The translations under genes were made by a program, and so were the position numbers. A DNA stretch of 64,000 bases. Source: Alkaliphilus serpentinus (GTDB taxonomy: Bacteria; Bacillota; Clostridia; Peptostreptococcales; Natronincolaceae). Under the pieces are notes generated by a model. That model searched no databases and was not told the DNA's origin. It worked only from the letters and a program-made list of their open reading frames with translations. The stretch's first letter is position 1. Each line of letters starts with the position of its first letter. The stretch is from contig NZ_WBZB01000040.1 in assembly GCF_009017255.1 (NCBI RefSeq), positions 1 to 64,000 of the forward strand, read 5' to 3'. Positions 43,420 through 51,849 of this stretch are shown here, piece by piece.

Positions 43420-44406
43420 TCAAGGCTTATTAACTAAATGACAAGCTACATAATGCTCTGGTTCCACCTCGATTAACTGAGGAGTTACCTCTTTACATAC
43501 ATCCATACAGAAACGGCATCTTGAGTTGAATCTACAGCCCTCTGGTGGATCTATTGGGCTCTTAACGTCTCCTTGTAGAATAATCCGTTTATTTTCTCTA
43601 TTGAGTTTTGGATCAGGTATCGGGATTGAAGATAATAAGGCTTGGGTGTACGGGTGCAAGGGCTTTTTATAAAGCTCTTTACTTTCACAAACCTCCATAA
43701 GCTTTCCTAAGTACATAACCCCTATTCTATCGGATATATGCTTAACCATCGATAAATCGTGGGCAATGAAGAGGTAAGTTAATCCCATATGATCCTGCAA
43801 ATCCTCCAGCATATTTACAACCTGTGCTTGTATTGAAACGTCTAATGCGGAAATAGGCTCATCACATATAACCAACTCTGGCTCTACCGCCAAGGCCCTG
43901 GCAATACCAATCCTTTGCCTTTGGCCTCCGGAGAACTCATGGGGATATCTACTTGCATGCTCCTGCTTGAGGCCTACCGTTTCTAATAAGCTCTTAATTC
44001 TATCTAGTCTTTCTTTGCTTTTGAATAGCTTATGAGTATCAATCCCCTCACCAATTATCTCTGAAATAGTCATTCTGGTATTTAAAGAAGCATAGGGATC
44101 TTGAAAAATCATTTGAATTCTCTTTCTGTATTTCAGCATTTCTCTTTGGGAAATTTTGCTAATGTCATCCCCATCGAAGATAATATTTCCACCAGTAGGG
44201 TTGTATAGTCTTATCACCGTTCGGCCTAAGGTAGATTTTCCACACCCTGATTCTCCAACTAATCCAAAGGTTTCTCCTCTTTTTATCTCAAAGGATATGT
44301 CATCAACAGCTGTTAAATATAACCGCTTTCTCTTAAATAAGCTTTTACTAACATCGAAATATTTCTTTAATCCTTTTATTTGTAATAACGGTTTATTATC
44401 AGTCAA
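43420..44406 (-). CDS. oppF: Oligopeptide ABC transporter ATP-binding protein OppF
   Basis: OppF is one of two ATPase subunits of the peptide importer. The likely start is a TTG at 44406 overlapping the oppD stop (AAAGGA about 10 bases upstream), giving about 328 residues. An ATG 16 codons earlier (44454) has no ribosome binding site. Motifs are Walker A GLVGESGCGKSTLGR, Q-loop MIFQDPYASL, signature HEFSGGQRQRIGIARAL, Walker B LVICDEPISALDVSIQ, and the oligopeptide C-terminus with CRFNSRCRFCMDVC. Confidence 0.93.
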   Translation of the reverse strand: MTDNKPLLQIKGLKKYFDVSKSLFKRKRLYLTAVDDISFEIKRGETFGLVGESGCGKSTLGRTVIRLYNPTGGNIIFDGDDISKISQREMLKYRKRIQMIFQDPYASLNTRMTISEIIGEGIDTHKLFKSKERLDRIKSLLETVGLKQEHASRYPHEFSGGQRQRIGIARALAVEPELVICDEPISALDVSIQAQVVNMLEDLQDHMGLTYLFIAHDLSMVKHISDRIGVMYLGKLMEVCESKELYKKPLHPYTQALLSSIPIPDPKLNRENKRIILQGDVKSPIDPPEGCRFNSRCRFCMDVCKEVTPQLIEVEPEHYVACHLVNKP

Positions 44407-45427
44407 TTTCAACACATCCTTTTTGGTAGCCTTCAACTGTTGGGGCATCGTCATGCAATAACCAGCAAGCTGAGGTATGGAATTTATCTACTTTGAAATT
44501 GGGAACTGCTTCATCTAAACAGATCTTCATTACATGGGGACATCTAGTTGAAAAAGGACATCCAGCTGGAGGGTTTAAGAGATCTGGTGGTGACCCCTGA
44601 ATAGGAACCAATCTCCCCTTCTCTTCACTGTCCATTCTGGGAACGGATTTTAGAAGTCCCTTTGTATATGGATGCTGTGGGTTATAGAATATATCCTCCA
44701 CTGATCCCTTCTCCATGATTTTACCTCCATACATTACAATAATATTGGTACATAAACCTGCGATTACTCCTAAATCATGGGTTATAAGAATAATTGATGT
44801 ATTCAACTCATTGGTAATATTCTTCATAATATCTAATATCTGCGCTTGAATCGTTACATCTAAAGCTGTTGTTGGTTCATCAGCAATCAGAAGCTTAGGG
44901 TTACAGGATAAAGCAGTGGCTATCATAACCCTTTGTCTCATCCCCCCTGAAAATTCATGGGGATAGGAATTGATCCTTTTTTCAGCCTCAGGGATTCCAA
45001 CCATGTTAAGCATTTTTATGGCGGTTTCTGTGGCTTCTCTTTTACTCAGCATCTGGTGACGTCTGATTACCTCTATCATTTGATTTTTCACACTAATAAC
45101 TGGGTTTAGCGATGTCATAGGATCTTGAAAGATCATAGCAATTTCATTTCCCCTCATATTAGACATCTTCTTATGGGAGTAATTTGTGATATCTTGATTA
45201 TTAAAAATGATTTCTCCATCTTTAATTTTTCCTGGATGATCAATAAGCTTCATAACCGATAAAGCAGTCACGCTTTTTCCGCTTCCAGACTCGCCAACGA
45301 TGCCTAGAATTTCACCCTTCTCCATTTTAAAGGATACTCCCCTTACTGCTTGCACTTCTCCCACATGGGTGTAAAAGGAGGTTTTCAAATTATTAATTTC
45401 TAAAATATTATTTTTAATATTTTCCAT
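44399..45427 (-). CDS. oppD: Oligopeptide ABC transporter ATP-binding protein OppD
   Basis: OppD is the partner ATPase. The 342 residues show Walker A IVGESGSGKSVTAL near 44, Q-loop MIFQDPMTSLNPV, signature HEFSGGMRQRVMIATAL, Walker B LLIADEPTTALDVTIQ, and the C-terminal FeS-like Cys motif CPFSTRCPHVMKIC. It ends overlapping the oppF start, which suggests translational coupling. Confidence 0.94.
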   Translation of the reverse strand: MENIKNNILEINNLKTSFYTHVGEVQAVRGVSFKMEKGEILGIVGESGSGKSVTALSVMKLIDHPGKIKDGEIIFNNQDITNYSHKKMSNMRGNEIAMIFQDPMTSLNPVISVKNQMIEVIRRHQMLSKREATETAIKMLNMVGIPEAEKRINSYPHEFSGGMRQRVMIATALSCNPKLLIADEPTTALDVTIQAQILDIMKNITNELNTSIILITHDLGVIAGLCTNIIVMYGGKIMEKGSVEDIFYNPQHPYTKGLLKSVPRMDSEEKGRLVPIQGSPPDLLNPPAGCPFSTRCPHVMKICLDEAVPNFKVDKFHTSACWLLHDDAPTVEGYQKGCVEID

Positions 45428-45435
45428 GTTGTCTC

Positions 45436-46641
45436 TTATCCTTTCCTTAATCTTGGATCTAAAGCATCCCTTAACCCATCACCAATAAAGTTCAATGCCA
45501 GCATGGTTATAGCGATAGCCAGTGCAGGGAAAAACAATTGATAAGGATATGAAGTTAATCCTGGTAAAGCACTGTTGGCTAAAGTTCCCCATGAAGCTTG
45601 AGGAGCTGAAACACCTAAGCCTATAAATCCTAAAAAGGCTTCAGTAAAGATGGCTGCGGGAATCATCATTGCTGTTGACACAATAATGGGCCCCATTGCA
45701 TTTGGTATTAAATGCTTAAAAATAATTCTCAGCTTTGATACCCCCATCACTCTGGCTGCTAAAATATATTCCTGTTCCTTTAAGGCTAGCATTTGGCCTC
45801 GAACCAATCGCGCCATTTGTACCCAGTAGACAGAACCTAGTGCTAATATAATGTTGTTTAAGCCCCCATCTCTAAACCAAACCATTAGGAGGATTACATA
45901 CAACACTAATGGTACCGAATTGATAATATCCACTAGTCTCATCATAATTTCATCAGCCCTACCGCCGGTGTAGCCCGATATACTTCCATATATTACTCCT
46001 ATACATAGTACAACGATTGTTGCGATTAAGGCTATTAAAAGGGAAATTCTAGCACCGTACATGACCCTTGTTAAAAGGTCTCTACCCAATTCATCCGTAC
46101 CAAAGGGAAATTCTTTATTCAGCTTCTTATCCCATGCCTCAGCAGAGGTTACTGTTTTGCCTTTATACTCAATGGTAAAATCATAATCATAACCTTGTTT
46201 AGTAGGCAATGTATTATAAGAAAAGTCTAATTTAATGTCCTCTTCACCTAGCTTATAATAATAAATCTTATTGATAACGTCTCTTCTTTTTTTATCTAAT
46301 TCTAAACGATCGATTAATTGGCCGTCTTCAGCAACCTGAAACATATTATAATCCTTAGATAGATAAAGGTAGGTATCGTCAAGCTTATAGAGCTGTAGAA
46401 ATGGTGGTAAATTTTTATATTTGTTAATTTGATCAGAGTATGAATAGGAAGTAAAAAATGGTCCTATAACCCCAAAGCAAATAATTAAGAAAATCATAAA
46501 AATTCCGAACATAGATAATTTATTTTTCTTAAGTCTTCTCCATGCATCCTGCCAATAGGTTAAGCTTAGTCTTGTGGTTTCAGAATCTACTATGTTAATT
46601 TCTGTAAATACAAATTTATCTTCATTTTTTGATTTCAACAT
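45436..46641 (-). CDS. oppC: Oligopeptide ABC transporter permease OppC
   Basis: OppC is the second membrane permease. The 401 residues begin with a cytoplasmic N-terminus, a membrane helix near 43-65, then an unusually large extracytoplasmic insert (about 75-170) before EFPFGTDELGRDLLTRVMYG near 177. Five membrane helices and the EAA loop GVSKLRIIFKHLIPNAMGPI follow. Standard OppC is about 300 residues, so the extra roughly 100 residues are notable. oppB is 3 bases upstream. Confidence 0.93.
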   Translation of the reverse strand: MLKSKNEDKFVFTEINIVDSETTRLSLTYWQDAWRRLKKNKLSMFGIFMIFLIICFGVIGPFFTSYSYSDQINKYKNLPPFLQLYKLDDTYLYLSKDYNMFQVAEDGQLIDRLELDKKRRDVINKIYYYKLGEEDIKLDFSYNTLPTKQGYDYDFTIEYKGKTVTSAEAWDKKLNKEFPFGTDELGRDLLTRVMYGARISLLIALIATIVVLCIGVIYGSISGYTGGRADEIMMRLVDIINSVPLVLYVILLMVWFRDGGLNNIILALGSVYWVQMARLVRGQMLALKEQEYILAARVMGVSKLRIIFKHLIPNAMGPIIVSTAMMIPAAIFTEAFLGFIGLGVSAPQASWGTLANSALPGLTSYPYQLFFPALAIAITMLALNFIGDGLRDALDPRLRKG

Positions 46642-46644
46642 AAG

Positions 46645-47571
46645 CTATTTATCCTCCCCAAACTTGATACGTGGGTCAATAATCACGTATGCGATATCCA
46701 CCAATAGTACCATGATCATATAAAAGGCAGCATAAAATACTGTAACCCCCATGATGGTTGTATAATCACGATTTGTAATACTTTCAACAAAATGGCGTCC
46801 CAGGCCGGGTACAGCAAATACCCTTTCCACAACAAAGGAGCCGGTTAAGATCGTTGCGATCATTGGTCCTATGTAGGTTACTACTGGAATTAATCCATTT
46901 TTAACTGCGTGCCTGGCGATAACAGAAAATTCCTTTATTCCATTTGCTCGGGCTGTTCGAATATAGTCCTGTCTCAAAACCTCCAGCATACTTGAACGAG
47001 TTAGTCTCGAAATAAAAGAAAGAGAATAACCCGATAGAGCAATTACAGGTCCGATATAGGCCAAGGGTGAATTTAAACCAAAACCAGGTAACCATCCCAG
47101 CTTCCCTGAGAAAAAATAAATAATTGCAGTGCCTATAACAAAGTTAGGAACAGTGATCCCTAAAGTTGCTATAATCATTACAAAATAGTCTAGCTTGCTA
47201 TTTTGCTTCAATGCAGAAATAACCCCTATCGGTACCCCTAACCCCACAATCAACAGTGTTGCCAATAGACCAATTTTAGCTGACGATGGAAATCCTGATG
47301 TGATTAATTCATTTACAGTGGTACCAACCTTTGAGTAAGAGGGACCTAAATCAAAAGTGACTAAGCCCTTCATGTAATTTAAATATTGAATTGGTAATGG
47401 ATCATCTAGATTGTATTTAGCTTCTAATGCCCTCAAAATTTCAGGAGGAACGGGCCTTTCTCTAGTAAAGGGCCCTCCAGGTATTGTATGCATCATTGAA
47501 AAAGCAATAATGGTAATTAATATGATTGTTACAACCATTGAAACAATCCGTTTTAAAAAATATGTTGCCAT
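46645..47571 (-). CDS. oppB: Oligopeptide ABC transporter permease OppB
   Basis: OppB is the first membrane permease. The 308 residues begin MATYFLKRIVSMVVTIILIT, have PGGPFTRERPVPPEILRALE, six membrane helices, and the EAA motif EFSVIARHAVKNGLIPVVTYIG. It is the first gene of the operon. GGAAAGGAGAG precedes its ATG. Confidence 0.95.
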   Translation of the reverse strand: MATYFLKRIVSMVVTIILITIIAFSMMHTIPGGPFTRERPVPPEILRALEAKYNLDDPLPIQYLNYMKGLVTFDLGPSYSKVGTTVNELITSGFPSSAKIGLLATLLIVGLGVPIGVISALKQNSKLDYFVMIIATLGITVPNFVIGTAIIYFFSGKLGWLPGFGLNSPLAYIGPVIALSGYSLSFISRLTRSSMLEVLRQDYIRTARANGIKEFSVIARHAVKNGLIPVVTYIGPMIATILTGSFVVERVFAVPGLGRHFVESITNRDYTTIMGVTVFYAAFYMIMVLLVDIAYVIIDPRIKFGEDK

Positions 47572-48165
47572 TTTGTCTCTCCTTTCCAGGTTAATATTTG
47601 GTTTAATACATAAATATAGTTGTATTGTATAAATATATTTATTTTAGTTTATTAAATCTTTATATGGTTTTTTATCTATAAATTCCCCTTTATTAGCACC
47701 TATAGTATTTTATGGGAACATGTCTATGAATAATTCTAAAATCCTCTAATATTAAAAATATTTATTCATTTAAAAAAAATTATAGGAATTTGGTTTTTAT
47801 TTCCATTAACTCTAATGCCTTGCGATTAAAAGAAGGGAAGCATTGGTATGACCATTGCCATTCCTCAATAAAATTTATTAAATTTTTGTAATACTATCCT
47901 CTATAAAGATTAAAATATCGGGTTTTATTAATTTAATACACTAAATCACCAAACTATAAGTGAATATTCCCCCTTCTCCTATCTTTTTAAATCCCTTCAC
48001 AAATAATGACACTTGATCATTTGCCATCTATCGACATGCTTAAATCTATAAATAAAGTACAAGGCTGAACAAGTTGAATTTCTAACGTACATGCACAATA
48101 CCGTTATTTTCAACATATTATTTATAGTGACATACTATTCGGTTTTAGAAAGGAGATGAATAATA
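47572..48165. other. Long divergent intergenic region oppB/sigK
   Basis: A 594-base AT-rich gap with no supported gene. The part next to sigK contains a CATACTAT -10-like sequence at about 48130-48137 behind an ATATT, which recalls a sigma-E promoter, although the spacing is not ideal. The oppB side holds AT-rich sequence with TACAAT near 47618. I found no riboswitch-like fold. Confidence 0.5.
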
Positions 48166-48879
48166 ATGTGGGCTGTATTAACGGGAGTAATCCCATTTAT
48201 AGTCAAACCCTTTATGTTGACAGTTTCATACATCTCCAGCAGCACATCCTTTCCCCAACCTTTAAGCCCTGAGGAGGAGGCCATGTATCTTGAAAGGTAT
48301 GAAAGCGGGGACGAGGAATCAAGAAATGTGCTTGTAGAAAGGAACCTCCGATTGGTTGCTCATATAGTGAAGAAATATGGAAATATAGGTTGCGATCCTG
48401 ACGACCTTATATCCATTGGAACTATTGGTTTAATTAAGGGCATAACCACCTTCGATCGTAATAAGGGAACCAGGTTAGCAACCTATGCAGCAAGGTGTAT
48501 TGAGAATGAAATATTGATGACCATACGCTCAAACAAAAAGCTTAAAACTGAGGTGTCACTGCAGGAGCCAATTGGTATTGATAAAGAGGGAAATGAAATT
48601 TCTCTATTAGATTTACTTGGTACAGAACCCGATAAGGTGTTGGAAGAGGTAGAAAAAAAGATGCAGATTAAAAAGCTCTATAAAAAAATGACCGCGGTGT
48701 TAAAAACCCGGGAGAGAATTGTGCTGGAGCTTCGATATGGAATTAGTAGTGGAGGTTGTATGACCCAAAGGGAGATCGCAAAGCTTTTGGGAATCTCTAG
48801 ATCCTATGTATCTAGAATAGAAAAAAGAGCCGTTAAGAAACTCCTTAAGGCTCTACAGTGTAATGGAAATGAACAGTAA
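48166..48879 (+). CDS. sigK: RNA polymerase sporulation sigma factor SigK (pro-form)
   Basis: Sigma-K directs late mother-cell gene expression. The 237-residue protein keeps a pro-sequence, MWAVLTGVIPFIVKPFMLTV, followed by SYISS, which aligns with the Bacillus cleavage site before YxxxxxFPQPLS. Region 2 (RNVLVERNLRLVAHIVKKYG, DLISIGTIGLIKGITTFDRN) and region 4 with helix-turn-helix MTQREIAKLLGISRSYVSRI are complete. The gene is not interrupted by a skin element. Strong RBS AGAAAGGAGATG. Confidence 0.96.
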   Translation: MWAVLTGVIPFIVKPFMLTVSYISSSTSFPQPLSPEEEAMYLERYESGDEESRNVLVERNLRLVAHIVKKYGNIGCDPDDLISIGTIGLIKGITTFDRNKGTRLATYAARCIENEILMTIRSNKKLKTEVSLQEPIGIDKEGNEISLLDLLGTEPDKVLEEVEKKMQIKKLYKKMTAVLKTRERIVLELRYGISSGGCMTQREIAKLLGISRSYVSRIEKRAVKKLLKALQCNGNEQ

Positions 48880-48883
48880 TAAT

Positions 48884-48909
48884 AAAAAAAGCATCCTGGG
48901 ATGCTTTTT
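48884..48909 (+). terminator. Terminator of sigK (copy 1)
   Basis: A 6-bp stem, GCATCC/GGATGC, is preceded by seven A and followed by five T. The same hairpin recurs at 49260-49279, which makes a matched pair around the intervening element. Confidence 0.8.
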
Positions 48910-49254
48910 GAGGTTGTTGAAAAAATCGACCACATCCAGACTGTTCAAAAGCTGTTAGAGTCGAGGCGGAATAAAAGTATTAGCTATATAATTTCCGGAG
49001 AATACTTTTATTCTTCCAGGGAACCCATGCGTTCCCTAGGACGCTTCTCTGTACCCTCCTATATTATCATAAGGGGGGCACCCCCTTAACAACCCCCACG
49101 AATAGTTAAGACTTCTATTCGCAAGGAAACCCAGCGGTTGCAGCGTATACAACAATACGCAAGGCTGTAATATGGTAGGGTCTGTCTCTCAGGGGTTAAT
49201 GAAAGTGCAAGGTTTCTGCAGCAACAAAGAATATGATAGTTTTTCAACTGTCTG
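48910..49254. repeat. Structured, MITE-like intergenic element
   Basis: About 345 bases without a gene but with many hairpins: AATAAAAGTATT/AATACTTTTATT (48970-49012), GGGAAC/GTTCCC (49019-49036), AAGGGGG/CCCCCTT (49071-49087), CGAATAG/CTATTCG (49099-49121), GCGTAT/ATACGC (49143-49160). Near its ends it has inverted sequences CAGACTGTTCAAAA (48937-48950) and TTTTTCAACTGTCTGA (49239-49254). The last motif and the GGGGGG block recur elsewhere (41568, 40). It is bracketed by identical terminator hairpins. It may be a non-autonomous mobile element or a structured RNA. Confidence 0.5.
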
Positions 49255-49279
49255 AAAAAGCATCCTGGGATGCTTTTTT
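49255..49279. terminator. Terminator (copy 2), between sigK and HTH gene
   Basis: Same GCATCCTGGGATGC hairpin as at 48891, with seven T on the plus strand and five A before it. As the palindrome serves both strands, it could also end the minus-strand HTH gene, which stops at 49287. Confidence 0.75.
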
Positions 49280-49286
49280 TATGTTT

Positions 49287-50306
49287 TTATTTCAATTTCT
49301 CCATATAGCCATCAAAGGCTTTTTGAATGATATCCTGCTGCACCTGATAGTAGGCCTTTTTTCCCTCCTGCAAATCAATCTTTAAGATACCCACCATCAT
49401 CAATTTACCGATATGATAACTTATGGTTGCTTTTGTAAGCTTAAGCCTTTTAGCAATGTCCCTTGCACAAACCCTTTCACTGGCTATCATTTCAATGATA
49501 TTCAGCTTGGTTTGATCGGCTAGACACTTGAAAAACTCTAGATGATATTGAGAATCCTCAATAAGCCTGCTCCGAAGGCCAATGCCTATAATCATGTGTA
49601 AGTACTTTTTATCGGAATCTATACTAAAACTAACGAAGTTTTCCAGAAAAATATTGATATAGACATTTACATCCTTCTTAGTATAGTCGTAGGTGTCCTT
49701 TCCAATCACATAAAGCTGTTGGGCAAAGGAATCCTGATTACTAAGATACTCTTTAAATACTTCCTCATACTTTTCTTCTAAAAGCTTAATTTCTGTATTA
49801 AGGTCTTCATAGATGGCACTAATTGCCTCTAGGCATTGAATAATCCTAGGGACGATTAAGTGGATTTCCTTTTCAAAGGTTAAAAAATCCTTGTAGGTTG
49901 GAAGAAAAGAAATGGAGTTATTATCCTGATGCTGCGAGATTTTTTCCTTTATTTCCTCAATGGTTGTATCTGCTTTAACATTAAACATTTCCTGACGATA
50001 AAATTCCTTAAACTCCTCCATAGAAAATCCTTGGATTATTAGAATAAATCTACTAACAGATATTTCGTTATGATCAAAGGCATAGGACATGATGAATTGA
50101 TAAATATGAAATTTTTTAGCAAGGTATTCTAAATCATTACTTACTACCTCTGAAAGCTGATTATTGATCTCTTCTATTATTTTTTTAACCTCTTGATCCA
50201 TCTCAAATTTTTCTTTTTTAATATCCTTCTCATATTCCTTTAGATTGGATAGTCTTTTAACAGCTAAGGCAAAATTAATTAGTGGGTTTCTTTTTAATAA
50301 AAACAT
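49287..50306 (-). CDS. ArsR-type HTH transcriptional regulator
   Basis: This 339-residue protein has a long helical N-terminal region of unknown function (about 1-250) and a C-terminal winged HTH of the ArsR type: LEFFKCLADQTKLNIIEMIA, then ERVCARDIAKRLKLTKATISYHIGKLMMVGIL. It is cotranscribed with the MFS gene and likely represses or activates it through GTTAGA sites in the shared upstream region. The effector is unknown. Confidence 0.85.
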   Translation of the reverse strand: MFLLKRNPLINFALAVKRLSNLKEYEKDIKKEKFEMDQEVKKIIEEINNQLSEVVSNDLEYLAKKFHIYQFIMSYAFDHNEISVSRFILIIQGFSMEEFKEFYRQEMFNVKADTTIEEIKEKISQHQDNNSISFLPTYKDFLTFEKEIHLIVPRIIQCLEAISAIYEDLNTEIKLLEEKYEEVFKEYLSNQDSFAQQLYVIGKDTYDYTKKDVNVYINIFLENFVSFSIDSDKKYLHMIIGIGLRSRLIEDSQYHLEFFKCLADQTKLNIIEMIASERVCARDIAKRLKLTKATISYHIGKLMMVGILKIDLQEGKKAYYQVQQDIIQKAFDGYMEKLK

Positions 50307-50316
50307 TCAATCACTC

Positions 50317-51570
50317 CTATGGGGTTACTAAATTAGATTGTTGGTCATATTGTGCAATAACTTCATTCCTATGAATTCCATAGGATATTGCTATTAGCAT
50401 GGCTCCAACAACACTAAAAATGATGTAGGTTGGTATATAGTCAATGATCATTCCAGTAATGATATAGGCTAGAGGTATAATTCCCATACTTATCAGAGAT
50501 ATTGTACCCATTACTCTACCTCTATAGGCTTCATCTATTGTTGTTTGTGATAAAACCGCTAAAGGAATTTGTACTGTAATTGCTACTCCTGCTAGCATTG
50601 CCATAGCAACTGCATAATATGGGATAACCATATATCCTAAGTTTACACCAGGAAGGACTGGAATTGCAAATATAAGCTTAACAAAGCCTAATAAAGCCAT
50701 AGTATTTCTAAAAAGACTTCTCGAAAATTTTAATTGTTTTTTACCTACATACATGGACATAATCATCATCCCTATAGGGAAGGCTGCATTTATAAAACCG
50801 TAGCTATTGGAGGATAACTTCAACTTTGTTAATAAGTTAAAGGGCATAATAACTGAGAAGGCTGCCAAGAAAAAGTTAATGAAAAAGGCATAGGTCATAA
50901 TGGCAACAAACAACTTTTGCTTTTTTAGATAAGCGAAGCCTTCCTGCATATCCTTAAAAAATTCCTTCTTTTCTTTTTTTACATCCTTCAACTCAGAGAA
51001 GAGATTAAAATCAATGAATATCTCTGAAAAGGAGGAGATTAAAAAGGATATCCCATTTATTAAAAGAAACATTCGTATGTCAATTATGGCGTAGATGATT
51101 CCCCCTATTATTGGAGACATAAATTGTATAAAGGCTTCAATTGTTTGCTGATAGGAATTGATTTTTATGATATTTTCCTTAGAGACAATAGCTGCATAGG
51201 ATGCTGCAAAGGATGTATTAAGAAATACAAACATTACAGATAGAATTACTGATCCAAAGTAAATCATGGTTAAGGACAGATCCCTGTTGATGGTTAAGAT
51301 AAATAGAGTAACCATTAAGATACCACTGACTAAATCTGCAATAACTACTAGGGCCTTTCTATTTAGTCTATCTACAAGATTGCCAGCGAAGGGGCTTATT
51401 AATATTCTGGGTAAAATTGATAAGGTAAGGCTTAAGGCAAAGCTTTGGGCCGATCCTGTAATGCTAAGTATATAAAAGCTAATGGCAAAGCTATAAAGAT
51501 AACTGCCCGCCTGAGAAACCCCCTTACCTGCTAGGGTCAATATTAAATTTCTTCTTTCCTTTATATTCAT
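50317..51570 (-). CDS. MFS transporter
   Basis: This 417-residue major facilitator protein has about twelve membrane helices. The characteristic loop RLNRKALVVIADLVSG (about 65-80) and a YRGRVMGTIS segment later mark the enterobactin-exporter/macrolide-efflux group (MefA/YfiS type). It probably exports a drug or peptide. Substrate not deducible. The ribosome binding site GAGGAGG is clear, and the HTH gene follows at 10 bases. Confidence 0.88.
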   Translation of the reverse strand: MNIKERRNLILTLAGKGVSQAGSYLYSFAISFYILSITGSAQSFALSLTLSILPRILISPFAGNLVDRLNRKALVVIADLVSGILMVTLFILTINRDLSLTMIYFGSVILSVMFVFLNTSFAASYAAIVSKENIIKINSYQQTIEAFIQFMSPIIGGIIYAIIDIRMFLLINGISFLISSFSEIFIDFNLFSELKDVKKEKKEFFKDMQEGFAYLKKQKLFVAIMTYAFFINFFLAAFSVIMPFNLLTKLKLSSNSYGFINAAFPIGMMIMSMYVGKKQLKFSRSLFRNTMALLGFVKLIFAIPVLPGVNLGYMVIPYYAVAMAMLAGVAITVQIPLAVLSQTTIDEAYRGRVMGTISLISMGIIPLAYIITGMIIDYIPTYIIFSVVGAMLIAISYGIHRNEVIAQYDQQSNLVTP

Positions 51571-51595
51571 TGTATTACCTCCTCAAACTATTTTA

Positions 51596-51695
51596 GTTAG
51601 ATATGTCTCTAACTTATTCGTTAATTGTATTATACAACAGTTTTTTATTAAGTTCAATGGTTATCTAACTATTTTTTTGTCTTTTTTAATCTAAC
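51596..51695 (-). promoter_or_regulatory. Promoter and GTTAGA operators of MFS/HTH operon
   Basis: On the minus strand TTGAAC (51657-51652) and TATAAT (51634-51629) are 17 bases apart, a strong sigma-A promoter. Just downstream lies an imperfect palindrome GTTAGATATGTCTCTAAC (51596-51613, GTTAGA-N6-TCTAAC). Two further ATCTAAC half-sites (51663-51669 and 51689-51695) lie upstream of the -35, 26 bases apart. These probably bind the operon's own HTH regulator. Confidence 0.75.
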
Positions 51696-51803
51696 TAATA
51701 TTAATGAAAGTTCTTAGGGAGAATTTCTCAGTTTAAAATTTAGAGTTTTTTGATAATCACCTATCATAGATTGTTGATGGGTTACGAGAACCTTTTGTTT
51801 CCA

Positions 51804-51846
51804 CAAAAAAAGACTAGTATTTAAAATATTAATTACCAGCCTTTTA
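51804..51846 (-). terminator. Terminator after PBP gene
   Basis: On the minus strand AAAGGCTGGTA and TACTAGTCTTT pair (two G-U) around an AT loop and are followed by seven T. Confidence 0.7.
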
Positions 51847-51849
51847 TAA

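Noticed and set aside
44407-44454. ATG at 44454 as the OppF start
   Set aside because: No ribosome binding site, and the extra 16 residues do not fit the family. The TTG at 44406 has AAAGGA upstream and overlaps the oppD stop.
47572-48165. Hidden small genes or riboswitch in the oppB/sigK gap
   Set aside because: Short frames there lack ribosome binding sites and similarity, and no stable structured core was visible by eye.
48880-49286. Skin element or sigK fragment
   Set aside because: sigK is complete. The element has no recombinase gene and lies after the stop codon.
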